Positions 8,161 through 16,874 of a DNA stretch of 64,000 bases are shown one piece after another. The notes under the pieces are model-generated. The model was not told the DNA's origin and ran no database searches. It was given only the letters and a program-made list of their open reading frames with translations. The DNA lies in contig NZ_JAKLTS010000013.1 of assembly GCF_022012445.1 (NCBI RefSeq), positions 1-64,000 on the forward strand. The letters run 5' to 3'. The stretch's first letter is position 1. The number at the start of each line of letters is the position of its first letter. The DNA comes from Massilia sp. TS11 (GTDB lineage: Bacteria; Pseudomonadota; Gammaproteobacteria; Burkholderiales; Burkholderiaceae_D). A program made the position numbers and the translations under genes.

Positions 8161-9366
8161 TCACGATAGGCCTTTGCCAGAACCAGGGGCGCACCCTACT
8201 GCGCCCAAGGAACGCAGTCGGGACGCGAACTGGCGCAAGGCCGGGATGCCCGCCGCTTCAGCACGTTCGCACCAGTCGGCCAGGCGGGGTAACAGATCCG
8301 GTGCGCCGCCGCGCTGTTCCCACAAGCACGCCAACTCCAGGCGCATGGCCTGGAGCGTGGCCAGCGCCGGGTCGCGCGCCAGCAGCGGCGCCAGGCTGGC
8401 TTGCTCGCTGGGGTTCAATCGCCCGGGCTCGCGCCTGAACAGGCGCACGACGCGGCGCTCGGCCTGACCGCCACCGGCGGCGAGCGCACGGCCGGCCCGC
8501 ACCACCATGATGCCGTAGGCCCGCGCCAGCGGGTAACGGTAGGTGTGGAAGGCTGCCAGCGTGGTCGCATCCGGTGTCGCGGGCGCGCCTGGCGGCGGCA
8601 AGATTGGCGCGATGGCGCGCACCTGGACCAGCCCGAGTCCGCGCAACAGGCACACATAAGCCCAGCCGATGTCGCACTCGAACCAGCGCCAGGACAGTTT
8701 GGCTGCGGTGGGAAAGGCGTGATGGTTGTTGTGCAGTTCTTCGCCACCGATGAACAGGCCCCAGGGCAGGAGATTGGTCGCGGCGTTGGGCAAGTCGAAA
8801 TTGCGGTAGCCGCGGGCGTGACCGAGGCCGTTGACCAGGCCCGCCGCGCACACGGGGATCCACAGCATCTGGATCGCCCAGGCCGTGGCGCCGAGAACGC
8901 CGAACAGCGCCAGATCGATCAGCAAGAGCAGGCCCACGCCTTGCCACACGTAGCGCGCATACAGATGACGCTCGAGCCAGTCGTCCGGCGTGCCGGCGCC
9001 ATAGCGCGCCAGCGTGGCGGGACAACGCGCTTCACGTTGGTAGAGCTCGGTGCCTTGGGTGAGCACGCGCCAGAGCCCGAACACTTGCGGACTGTGCGGA
9101 TCGCCCGCGCGTTCGCACTGGGCGTGATGTTTGCGATGCACGGCCACCCAAGCGCGCGTGACCATGCCCGTTGTCAGCCACAGCCAGAAGCGGCACCCAT
9201 GGCTGAGCCAGGGGTGCAGGCGCAAGGCGTGGTGGGCCTGGCTGCGGTGCAAATACAAGGTCACGGCAATGATGGTCACATGCGTCGTCGCCAACACGTA
9301 AGCGACGATGCCGGCGAGGGGCCACTGTAGCCATCCCCCCTGTAACCACTGCAATAAGAATTCCAT
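8161..9366 (-). CDS. Membrane fatty-acid desaturase (delta-9 type)
   Basis: 401 residues from ATG 9366 after a GAGGG site. The three histidine clusters of the stearoyl/acyl desaturase family are present in order: HRSQAHH (about 44), HRKHHAQC (about 82) and ELHNNHHAFP (about 215), between hydrophobic segments. These ligate the di-iron centre that inserts a cis double bond into membrane acyl chains. The C-terminal 120 residues are a soluble tail. In the island it is followed (in transcription order) by the small repeat protein. A role in adjusting membrane fluidity is the obvious expectation; exact substrate (phospholipid or CoA ester) is not determined. Confidence 0.88.
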   Translation of the reverse strand: MEFLLQWLQGGWLQWPLAGIVAYVLATTHVTIIAVTLYLHRSQAHHALRLHPWLSHGCRFWLWLTTGMVTRAWVAVHRKHHAQCERAGDPHSPQVFGLWRVLTQGTELYQREARCPATLARYGAGTPDDWLERHLYARYVWQGVGLLLLIDLALFGVLGATAWAIQMLWIPVCAAGLVNGLGHARGYRNFDLPNAATNLLPWGLFIGGEELHNNHHAFPTAAKLSWRWFECDIGWAYVCLLRGLGLVQVRAIAPILPPPGAPATPDATTLAAFHTYRYPLARAYGIMVVRAGRALAAGGGQAERRVVRLFRREPGRLNPSEQASLAPLLARDPALATLQAMRLELACLWEQRGGAPDLLPRLADWCERAEAAGIPALRQFASRLRSLGAVGCAPGSGKGLS

Positions 9367-9471
9367 CCAGCTGCCCTCGCCATCGGGACTGCGGCACGCG
9401 CCCTCGCGTCGACCGGTCTGCGGGCAGTGTAGGCGCATGCTGGCCGGCGCGCGGTTCGATAGGCACAGGCA

Positions 9472-10785
9472 CTAGGCGGCGGGCGGGCGCCGCCGGCGGC
9501 CGTACCACGCCATCATCGGGTGGACGGACAGGCCGTGCAGCAACACCGACGCGGCGACGGTGATCAGCGTGAAGTCGGCCCACTGCCGCGCCAGCGCCGG
9601 CACGGGCGCCAGCGGCGCCACATAGAGCAAGTAATACAGGGAACCGATGCCGCGGATGCCGAACCAGGCAAGCAAGGGGCGCGCTGCGCCGCGCGCCGCG
9701 CCCAGGCCCGGCGTCAATAGAAGGGCGAGCGGCCGCACCAGCACGAACACGAGCGCGGCGAAGCCCCAGGCCACGCCCAGGCGCCAGGGTGCGCGCGGCA
9801 GCAAGGCCCCGAGCAGCACCACCAGGCCCAGTTCGGCCAGGGTCTCCAATTGTCCATTAAAGCCGAGCACGGCTTCGGTCAGGGCCGCGCTGGCGTGGTG
9901 CGAATGGACGGCGCGCTGGGCCGGCGCGTCGGCCTGGGCGGCGCGCGCGCGGCCAAGGCGGACCGTGCCCGGCAAGGGCCGCTCGCGCACGCGCTGCAAG
10001 GCGAGGCCGGCCGCGAATACGGCCAGAAACGGCGAGGCCTGGCACACGCTGGTGGCGCCATAGGTCAAGCTGATCAAGCCCAGAACCAGGAATTCTTCGA
10101 GGCCCAGCGCGCTGCCGCGGCGCGTGCGCAGATGCACGATGAGCATGCCGAGCACGGCGCCGAACACGGCCCCCAGCGCCGCCCCGGCCAAGGTCGCCCA
10201 CAACAGATCGTGCCACAACCAATACCAGGCCCAGTGCGGGGACGGCGGGGCCGCCAGCAGCGCCAGGCCGAGCATGACGAAGGGATAGGCGGCGCCATCG
10301 TTCAAGGCGCCTTCGGCCGTCAAGGCGAAGCGTACCGGGTCGGGATCGTCGCCGGCCTCGGCGCGCACGCCGGCGGCCAGCACGGGATCGGTCGGGGCCA
10401 GGATCGCGCCCAGCACGATGGCCGCCCCCCATGACAGGCCCACGGCGTAGTGGGCCAGCGCGCCGATCCAGGCCACGCTCCAGGCCAGGCTGGGAAACGC
10501 CAGTGCGAGCGGCACCAGCCAACGCCGGTCGCGCAGCGGCACGCCCAGCTTCAGGCCGGCGCCGAACAGCGACAACAGCAGGCCCGCCTCGGCCCAGTGG
10601 ACGTAGGCCGCCGCATCGCGCACGGGATCGGGATGGACAATATCGAGCACGCCCGGCCCCAGCGCGTAACCCACGCCCAGGTAAATCATGGCGGCACTAA
10701 TGGGCAAGCCGGCGAAGCGCTTGCCCACCAAGAGCATTGAAATAAGCAAGGCGCCGACGGTCAACGCCCACATTGCGCTGGTCAT
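9472..10785 (-). CDS. Cation/proton antiporter, CPA1 family
   Basis: 437 residues with about 12 hydrophobic segments. Family motifs: GAILAPTDPVLAAG and TAEGALNDGAAYPF, equivalent to the TDP and 'ES-LNDG' motifs of NhaP/CPA1 exchangers where acidic residues carry the ion. It would exchange Na+ or K+ for H+ across the inner membrane. The start at 10785 is ATG; the C-terminus ends with a short basic tail and no regulatory TrkA domain. It sits between the desaturase and the GGDEF-EAL gene in the island, all minus strand. Confidence 0.87.
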   Translation of the reverse strand: MTSAMWALTVGALLISMLLVGKRFAGLPISAAMIYLGVGYALGPGVLDIVHPDPVRDAAAYVHWAEAGLLLSLFGAGLKLGVPLRDRRWLVPLALAFPSLAWSVAWIGALAHYAVGLSWGAAIVLGAILAPTDPVLAAGVRAEAGDDPDPVRFALTAEGALNDGAAYPFVMLGLALLAAPPSPHWAWYWLWHDLLWATLAGAALGAVFGAVLGMLIVHLRTRRGSALGLEEFLVLGLISLTYGATSVCQASPFLAVFAAGLALQRVRERPLPGTVRLGRARAAQADAPAQRAVHSHHASAALTEAVLGFNGQLETLAELGLVVLLGALLPRAPWRLGVAWGFAALVFVLVRPLALLLTPGLGAARGAARPLLAWFGIRGIGSLYYLLYVAPLAPVPALARQWADFTLITVAASVLLHGLSVHPMMAWYGRRRRPPAA

Positions 10786-10830
10786 GCGCTGGCCCCCTTG
10801 CTGGGCACGCGGGCCGGCGCCGCGCTCGCC

Positions 10831-12918
10831 TCATCCCGCATTGAGATTGCCCAACAACGGCCCCAGGGCGTCGGCCGTCACGGCAGGACTGAACAGGAAG
10901 CCCTGGGCCTCGTCACACGCCTGGGCCTGCAGAAAGGCCAGCTGTTCTGGCATTTCCACGCCCTCGGCGACGACGCGCTGGTGCAAGTTCTTGCCCATGC
11001 CGATTACGGCGCTGACGATGGCGCCGTTGTTTTCCGCCGCCGAGCCGATCGCGTGCACAAACGACTGGTCGATCTTGAGCACGTCGATCGGCAAACGGTT
11101 CAGATAGCTCAGACTCGAGTAGCCGGTGCCGAAATCGTCGACCGCGATTTGCAGGCCCCAGTGCTTGAGTGTCAGCAGCAAGTCCGTGCTCATGCCGACA
11201 TCGCGCATCAACACGCTTTCGGTCAGTTCCACCTGGAGCTGGCGCGGATCGGCCCCGCTCACGGCCAGAATGTCGCGCACCCCGTCGAGGAACTCGCGGT
11301 GCTGGAATTCCAGCGCCGACACATTGACGGCCACCGTCAGCGGCGCCAGGCCGGCATGGTGCCAGCGTGCCGCCTGGTCGCAGGCGGCGCGCAAGACCCA
11401 GCGCCCGATCGGCACGATCAGACCGCTTTCTTCGGCCACCGTGATGAAGCGCTGCGGCGCGACCAGGCCCCAGTCCGGATGATGCCAGCGCAACAGGGCC
11501 TCGACGCCGGCGATATGTCCCGTGCTCAGGTTGATCTTGGGCTGGTAGAACAATTCGAATTCCTGGCGCTCGAGCGCGCGCCGCAAGCTGCTTTCGATCA
11601 GCTGGCGTTCGACGGCGCGCGTATTCATGTCTTCGCGGAAGAACTGGTAGTTGTTGCGCCCACGTTCCTTGGCGTGGTACATCGCCGTATCGGCGTTCTT
11701 GATCAGGGTGTCCGTCTCTTGGCCGTCATCGGGATAGATGCTGATGCCGATGCTGGTCGAGGCGTGCAATTCATGGCCGTCGATCCGGTGCGGCAGGGCC
11801 AGCGCTGCCAGGATCTTGTCGGCCGTCAGGGCCGCATCCTCCGCGTGCCGGTCTTCGGCCAACAGGATGACGAATTCGTCGCCGCCCTGCCGGCTGACCG
11901 TATCGGACGTGCGCACGCATTGCACGAGACGCTCGGCAACGGACTGCAGCAATTTGTCGCCGACCGCATGGCCAAGCGAGTCATTGATGTATTTGAACCG
12001 GTCCAGATCGAGAAACAGCAGCGCCAGCCTGCCGCCATGGCGCCGCGCGTGCGCGATGGCCTGCTTGATGCGGTCCTGCAGCAAGACCCGGTTGGGCAAA
12101 TTGGTGAGAAAGTCGTGCTGGGCCAAATGGCGCATCTGCACCGTCAGCGCGATCACATGGGAGACGTCGCGGAACACCATGACGGCGCCGACGATGTTGC
12201 CGTCCCAGTCGTGGATCGGGGCGGCCGAATCTTCGATCGGGATCGGCGCGCCGCCGCGCGGCACCAGCAGGGCATCGGCGCGCAAGCCGATCGAACTGTC
12301 GTGTTCGAGGACGAATTCGACTGGATTGGGGATCGCTTGCTGCGTCTCGCCATCGAGGATCCGCAAGACCTCGGCGATCGGCCGGCCACGCGCTTCGTCG
12401 CGCTGCCAGCCCGTCATGACCTCGGCCGCGACGTTGAGATAATCGACGTGGCCGCGCATGTCTGTGGAAACGACGGCGTCGCCGATCGAATTGAGCGTGA
12501 TTTCGGCGCGCGCCTGCGCCACATACAAGCCTTGTTCGACCGCCTTGCGCTGGATGATCGAGCGCAGCGCTTGCGGCACCAGATAATTGCCGAAAAAGCC
12601 CCGCATCAGGTAGGCTTGCGCGCCGTGCTGAATGGTCTCGATCGCCTCGGACTCGGTACCGTCCGTGTACAGCGTGAGGATGGGTGTATGGCCGGCGGCC
12701 TGGTGCAGCCGGTCGAAGCTGGCCAGGCCCTGACTATCCGGCAAATTCAAATCCATCAACACCGCATCGATACCCGGGCGGCCGAGACGCGCGATGGCAT
12801 CGGCCAAATTGCCCGCGCGCTCGCATTCGAAGGGGCCGTCGCGCGCGTACGCCAAGGCCGACTCGAGACTCTCGTTATCAGCGATATTGGAAGAAACAAT
12901 GAGTACGCGGTTGCTCAT
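10831..12918 (-). CDS. Response regulator with PAS, GGDEF and EAL domains
   Basis: 695 residues from ATG 12918 behind GGGAGG. Domains: receiver 1-120 (VLMDLNLPDS carries the phospho-Asp), PAS about 140-255 (SIGDAVVSTDMRGHVDYLN), GGDEF about 275-435 with intact SRQGGDEFVILL and an RxxD inhibitory site (RTSD) five residues upstream, EAL 455-690 with EALLRW, NVSALEF, ELTESVLM, DDFGTGYSSL, KIDQSF and AEGVE. Both the cyclase and phosphodiesterase signatures look complete, so it may switch between making and breaking c-di-GMP. The sensor kinase is not adjacent. It is the last clear cargo gene before the mobile-element remnants; 12919-13225 holds no recognised gene. Confidence 0.93.
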   Translation of the reverse strand: MSNRVLIVSSNIADNESLESALAYARDGPFECERAGNLADAIARLGRPGIDAVLMDLNLPDSQGLASFDRLHQAAGHTPILTLYTDGTESEAIETIQHGAQAYLMRGFFGNYLVPQALRSIIQRKAVEQGLYVAQARAEITLNSIGDAVVSTDMRGHVDYLNVAAEVMTGWQRDEARGRPIAEVLRILDGETQQAIPNPVEFVLEHDSSIGLRADALLVPRGGAPIPIEDSAAPIHDWDGNIVGAVMVFRDVSHVIALTVQMRHLAQHDFLTNLPNRVLLQDRIKQAIAHARRHGGRLALLFLDLDRFKYINDSLGHAVGDKLLQSVAERLVQCVRTSDTVSRQGGDEFVILLAEDRHAEDAALTADKILAALALPHRIDGHELHASTSIGISIYPDDGQETDTLIKNADTAMYHAKERGRNNYQFFREDMNTRAVERQLIESSLRRALERQEFELFYQPKINLSTGHIAGVEALLRWHHPDWGLVAPQRFITVAEESGLIVPIGRWVLRAACDQAARWHHAGLAPLTVAVNVSALEFQHREFLDGVRDILAVSGADPRQLQVELTESVLMRDVGMSTDLLLTLKHWGLQIAVDDFGTGYSSLSYLNRLPIDVLKIDQSFVHAIGSAAENNGAIVSAVIGMGKNLHQRVVAEGVEMPEQLAFLQAQACDEAQGFLFSPAVTADALGPLLGNLNAG

Positions 12919-13225
12919 GCCAGGCCTCCCACTATAGTAGTAAAGACCGGCGCCGCATGAATTAGTTCAGCGCCCGGCACCCAAGGCGTGGACATACGAC
13001 GAGGCCCGGGCGCGGCGATCTGGCTCGGCTCGCCCAGCGCAAGGACCGGCCCCGGCCCCATGGCAAACGATGCGCAGGTTCAGCATCGTCTCGTGAGTCT
13101 GCCCGCGTGCTCAGCCTTTAAACCGCGATAGCCATGCCATATTCGCCGCCTCGAAACCCAGGCGGACAAACGAGCGGTGCGCAAGTTCCATTGCCGCGCT
13201 GAGGACAGCTCCGCCGCTTGTACGC

Positions 13226-13384
13226 CGGCGCAGGCCACAGCCGGCCAGCCACATCAATATCATCCCAGGTCGACCCTCGCACCTCGCCTGAACGCGCCAA
13301 AGTGAAAATCGCAATTTCGAGCGCGCGGGCGGACGTCCCTTCACGCTGGCGTACGAGCCGCACGAACTCACCGAATTTACTGGA
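13226..13384 (-). pseudogene. Relic of a P4-type integrase
   Basis: The minus strand encodes about 50 residues (FGEFVRLVRQREGTSARALE, then ARSGEVRGSTWDDIDVAGRLW) that align closely with the corresponding part of the intact integrase at 15651-16871 (FMRLLRQREGMSARALEF, AARSGEVRGATWDEIDFAG). The catalytic Arg region is present, but nothing before or after it is retained: the frame is lost toward the C-terminus and the N-terminus is missing. It is similar but not identical to the intact gene, so it is a remnant of a related integrase rather than a fresh duplication. A 9-bp stem hairpin (CCCGAAGGC / GCCTTCGGG) sits at its upstream edge, 13387-13407. Confidence 0.8.
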
Positions 13385-13457
13385 GCCCCGAAGGCGAAGC
13401 CTTCGGGCGCAGGCAACGTAGATCACGCCTTACATCAATTAGAGACGGCAACTCCTC

Positions 13458-13574
13458 GATTACAAATTCAATTGCTCCAGGGCCTTCACAATACGTCATC
13501 CCTTGCGTTAATCATGTTCGTTTGCGTACTGTACATCGGATAACCATGACGTCCAGGATTACAAACGCAATCGC
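13458..13574 (+). repeat. Pair of imperfect 18-bp direct repeats
   Basis: GATTACAAATTCAATTGC at 13458-13475 and GATTACAAACGCAATCGC at 13557-13574 match at 15 of 18 positions, 99 bp apart. They lie in a gene-free stretch between the integrase relic and the hairpin-rich segment. Possible protein-binding iterons or chance; no function assigned. Confidence 0.35.
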
Positions 13575-13629
13575 ACCTTGAGCTAGCACACGGAAACCCA
13601 CGCGATATGCAGCTTCGCAAGAATCCGTT

Positions 13630-14462
13630 GATCATTGGTCCAATGATGCAAACTCGTTTTTGCAGCTAGTCGCAAACCCCACCCTAAAACGGCGGGGATT
13701 TCTGCTGTCCTGCTGAACCGCCCTGCCCCACAATGAAAGCTTAATCAGGCAGGGATCGCCCCAACGCCGAGCGGGCTCAAGCCCGACCTGGAGTGACGCT
13801 CCAGGCGCTGCGCATGATACGCGCCATTTCCAATGCAGCCTTGCTGCTAGCGGCTTTGTCCGCAACCTGAGCGGTGCAGCTGGCCGCCCGTACACGGTCG
13901 CAGTCAGACCGCGTACATCCACACCCGCATCCGCGGGCATTTGTTATGCGGCCGATGTCCGGCCATGAAGTTCGCAAGCGGCGCAATTCGGCCGCCTGCA
14001 CGCCAGCTCGTGCTGGCAACGCCACGCGGCCGCAGCCTGGCCGCAGCGCTCGCAAACCGCGAGTGCAACCGGCGTCGGTACCGGCAGCGTGGGTTCCGAC
14101 GCCAGCACGCCGGCCGGTTGTTTAGGCCACCAGCGTGCGCCGCGCGTCGTTACTGGCGGCAAGGCTGCCAGTGACGACGCGCTACCGCGCTCGCCCTGCT
14201 TAGCAAGCAGGCGAAAACGGTACATGACGGTAGCACGTGACAGCCACAGCAGTAGGCACACAAGCGACCGTCGATGCTGCTTGCCAGCAGCTTCGCTCCC
14301 GTCAAACGGAGCCGTCTCGTGCATGTCGATGCACTCCATGGGCCCTGGGTTATTGGCCCGCCCGCTGATCGGCCTTCAAGCCATCAGCGGCGCCACACAC
14401 GCATGCGGCGTGGGCAAGCAGTGAAACAAACCGCATGAACGGGAGTGGTGTCCCGTGGCCTT
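13630..14462. other. Hairpin-dense segment of about 830 bp without a convincing gene
   Basis: At least ten strong inverted repeats follow one another: ATCATTGG/CCAATGAT (13630-13646), CCCTGCC/GGCAGGG (about 13720-13753), CGGGCT/AGCCCG, CCTGGAG/CTCCAGG (about 13787-13804), GCCAGC/GCTGGC, GGCGTCGG/CCGACGCC (about 14070-14103), a 16-bp arm pair (14142-14182), CCTGCTT/AAGCAGG, GCTGCT/AGCAGC, GGGCC/GGCCC, CCGCTGAT/ATCAGCGG (14362-14390) and ACGGGA/TCCCGT (about 14439-14456). Open frames here on either strand have poor start sites and composition like random G+C-rich DNA; one on the minus strand (13944-14339) contains several Cys residues but looks unconvincing. It immediately precedes an Integrase_1-type recombinase. 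It may be a structured RNA or a folded-DNA recombination or replication region. Confidence 0.5.
14142..14182. repeat. Inverted repeat with 16-nt arms
   Basis: GCGCGTCGTTACTGGC, a 9-nt spacer, then GCCAGTGACGACGCGC: 15 of 16 pairs match and the remaining one is G-T. It is the longest of the hairpins in the 13.63-14.46 kb segment. There is no T-tract, so it is not a plain terminator. Confidence 0.7.
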
Positions 14463-14559
14463 CAACTCCCTGGCCTCGCTGCGGCGAACCAGGCGGCCAA
14501 AAACACTTACCGGACTGAACCACACCACGCGATTGCTAACCCTTGCAAGGAGCTTTGTC

Positions 14560-15426
14560 GTGCGCGATTTGAATTACGAACTGAAACAGATGTGCAACCG
14601 GAACCAGGACGGCAGCTTCGCCAGCCGTGCGGATCGGTTGCGCGTATTGAGCCAGGCCGCAGCCCAGCTCGAACGACTCGGCTTTCGCGACATGCACGCG
14701 ATCAGCCTCAAGCCGAAACACATCACCGCCCTCCTTGGCCAATGGCGGGCGGACGGCGTGAGCACGGGAACGATGAAGAATCGCATGAGCGCCCTACGCT
14801 GGTGGGCCGAGAAGATCGGCAAGCAGAACATCATCGAGCGGTCGAACGCTGCCTACGGCATCGCGCACCGCTCGTTCGTCACCAACGTCTCGAAGGCCAA
14901 GAGCGTCGACAAGGCGACCCTCGGCCGCATCAAGGATGCCCATACGGCTGCCTCATTGCGCCTGCAAGAGGCATTCGGACTGCGCCGCGAGGAGAGCATC
15001 AAGATCGATCCCAAATGGGCCGACCAGGTCGATTACCTACGCTTGAAGGACTCGTGGACTAAGGGCGGCAAATACCGGGAAGTGCCGATTACAACGGAAC
15101 GGCAGCGCGCCGCCTTGGACCATGCAACGCAAGTCGCAAACGGCGGCAGTTTGATTCCAGCGCAATTGCGCTATAAAGACCAGCTCCAACGCTTCCGCTT
15201 CGAATGCCACCGCGCCGGCATCAACGGCGTGCATGGCCTGCGTCACAAGTACGCACAAGATCGTTACAAGCAATTGACCGGCTGGGCTGCGCCGGCCGCC
15301 GGCGGGCCCAAGTCAAAAGAACTCAACGCGCTTCAAAAGGCGAAAGACCGCGAAGCCAGGCTCACGCTTTCAAAGGAGATGGGCCATGGCCGCGAACAGA
15401 TCACGGCGGTCTACCTGGGTCGCTAA
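14560..15426 (+). CDS. Tyrosine recombinase of the 'Integrase_1' type
   Basis: 288 residues starting with GTG at 14560, eight bases after AAGGAG; an in-frame GTG at 14455 would add 35 residues without a ribosome site. Residues 1-110 are an N-terminal SAM-like DNA-binding domain (LRVLSQAAAQLERLGFRDMH, NRMSALRWWAEKIGK). The C-terminal half shows LRLQEAFGLRREESIKI (catalytic Arg region), WTKGGKYREVPI (Lys), HGLRHKYAQDRY (HxxR) and GHGREQITAVYLGR with the terminal Tyr. This matches the Phage_int_SAM/Integrase_1 prophage integrase family, distinct from the P4-type enzyme in the same island. It is followed by the AlpA-like gene after 26 bp. Substrate sites are unknown; the hairpin-rich DNA upstream is a candidate. 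Confidence 0.8.
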   Translation: MRDLNYELKQMCNRNQDGSFASRADRLRVLSQAAAQLERLGFRDMHAISLKPKHITALLGQWRADGVSTGTMKNRMSALRWWAEKIGKQNIIERSNAAYGIAHRSFVTNVSKAKSVDKATLGRIKDAHTAASLRLQEAFGLRREESIKIDPKWADQVDYLRLKDSWTKGGKYREVPITTERQRAALDHATQVANGGSLIPAQLRYKDQLQRFRFECHRAGINGVHGLRHKYAQDRYKQLTGWAAPAAGGPKSKELNALQKAKDREARLTLSKEMGHGREQITAVYLGR

Positions 15427-15452
15427 CCAATTCCTATCGAACGAGGACAATT

Positions 15453-15659
15453 ATGCTTCCCCCTTCCGACCGCCTGCTCAAACTTCGCGAAGTGATGCAC
15501 CGCTGCGCGCTGTCCCGATCGGCGATCTATTTCAAGATCAAGAATGGCAACTTTCCTTCCCAGGTCCCCATTTCAAGCAAGTCGGTCGGATGGCTAGAGA
15601 GTGAAATCAATGCGTGGCTGGACGAGCGCAGGGCCGAGCGCGATCGACGATCACGTTGA
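15453..15659 (+). CDS. AlpA family phage-type transcriptional regulator
   Basis: 68 residues, ATG 15453 behind ACGAGGA. LLKLREVMHRCALSRSAIYF and KIKNGNFPSQVPISSKSVGW, ending ESEINAWLDERRA, is the compact winged-helix/MerR-like fold of AlpA proteins, which in P4-like elements control excision and integrase expression. The last nine bases overlap the 3' end of the convergent P4-type integrase gene, so the two transcripts are antisense at their ends. Confidence 0.87.
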   Translation: MLPPSDRLLKLREVMHRCALSRSAIYFKIKNGNFPSQVPISSKSVGWLESEINAWLDERRAERDRRSR

Positions 15660-16871
15660 TTCGGAATTGGCCGATGCGAGAAAGTCCGCCCAAGTCTGCA
15701 TCAGGACCCGACGCTTTTCGAGAAGATCGCCGCGTCGATACGCAGCCTCCACACGATCGGGCAAGCTATGCGCCAGCGCGTGCTCGCACACCTCGCGAGA
15801 AAAGGCGTTCGAGACGTCCTCCGCGCACCAATCGCGGAAGGCGGATCGAAAACCATGCACGGTGATGTCGCCATGTCCCATGCGGCGCAGGACAGCGGTC
15901 AGACTCATGTCCGAGAGCGCGGCATCGCTTCGGCGCCCAGGGAAGACGAGACCGTCCTTGCGGCTCAAACTCTCCAACAAACGCAGCGCCGCATCGGACA
16001 GAGGCACGCGATGTTCACGTCCGGCCTTCATGCGTTCGGCCGGCACGGTCCACAGGCGACCAGCGAAGTCGATTTCATCCCAGGTCGCACCACGCACTTC
16101 GCCCGAACGTGCCGCCGTGAGAATCGCGAATTCGAGGGCACGCGCGGACATCCCTTCACGCTGGCGCAAGAGGCGCATGAAGCCACCCACTTCGCGCCAG
16201 TCCATTGCCGCAAAATTCGTGGTGCGCCTCACGCGCCCGGGTTCTGGCAGGAGCGTCGCAAGGTGCCCGCGCCAACGCGCGGGATTCTCGCCTTGCCGAT
16301 ACTGGCGCACCGTGGCCCAATCGAGGATCGCCTCGATCCGTCCACGCAAACGCTTTGCCGTCTCGGTCTTGGTATGCCAGATTGGTTCGAGTACCGTGAC
16401 CACGTGGGCCGTGTCGATCCGGGCCACAAGGAGCTTGCCAAAAATGGGAGAGACGTATGTCGCCAACGTCGCTTCCCACTGTGCGGCGTGCTTTGGATTG
16501 CGCCACCCACAGCGATGCGAACGGATATATTGGGCCGCACATTCATCGAAGGTGTACGCGTGGGCGACATCGACAAGAAGCGCCATCATGGCCCGCCTGC
16601 GTTCGTCCAGGGGATTGCGCCCCTCCTTCAGCTGCGCGCGGCATTCGCCAGCCTTTTCACGTGCTTGCGACAGACTCACGTCGCGCAGGGCGCCAAGCCC
16701 CATCTCGTGGCGCTGGTGATGAAAGTCAAAGCGGAAGATCCAGCTCTTCGTACCCTGCCTGGACACACGCAGGCAAAGGCCGTCGCCGTCGCGATGGTAG
16801 CCAGGCTCCGCCACCTTCGTTGCGAACAAGCTTGTCAGTCGCTTGGTTCGTCGTTTCGCGCCGTCCGCCAT
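15651..16871 (-). CDS. P4-type tyrosine integrase of the tRNA-Ser island
   Basis: 406 residues if started at ATG 16871 (AGGTGGG upstream); a GTG 24 bases earlier is an alternative. The N-terminal part has the DUF4102-like arm-binding fold (DGDGLCLRVSRQGTKSWIFRF, LGALRDVSLSQARE). Catalytic residues of the tyrosine recombinase domain are in place: AARSGEVRGATWDEID (Arg), VPAERMKAGREHRVPL (Lys), HGFRSAFRDW (His-x-x-Arg), CEHALAH (His) and AYRRGDLLEKR (Tyr). It would catalyse integration and excision at the tRNA-Ser 3' end. It points away from the tRNA, starting about 140 bp from the core repeat, the usual P4 arrangement. Confidence 0.93.
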   Translation of the reverse strand: MADGAKRRTKRLTSLFATKVAEPGYHRDGDGLCLRVSRQGTKSWIFRFDFHHQRHEMGLGALRDVSLSQAREKAGECRAQLKEGRNPLDERRRAMMALLVDVAHAYTFDECAAQYIRSHRCGWRNPKHAAQWEATLATYVSPIFGKLLVARIDTAHVVTVLEPIWHTKTETAKRLRGRIEAILDWATVRQYRQGENPARWRGHLATLLPEPGRVRRTTNFAAMDWREVGGFMRLLRQREGMSARALEFAILTAARSGEVRGATWDEIDFAGRLWTVPAERMKAGREHRVPLSDAALRLLESLSRKDGLVFPGRRSDAALSDMSLTAVLRRMGHGDITVHGFRSAFRDWCAEDVSNAFSREVCEHALAHSLPDRVEAAYRRGDLLEKRRVLMQTWADFLASANSEST

Positions 16872-16874
16872 AAT

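Noticed and set aside
13944..14339. Minus-strand frame of 131 codons with several Cys (CERCGQ, CRRPNCAACEL)
   Set aside because: It looks zinc-finger-like at first but has no ribosome site, spans several perfect hairpins and has the composition of random G+C-rich DNA. Kept only as part of the unexplained segment.
13630..14462. Integron attC array
   Set aside because: The hairpins differ in sequence and spacing and I see no conserved core-site pairs, cassettes or integron-type integrase.
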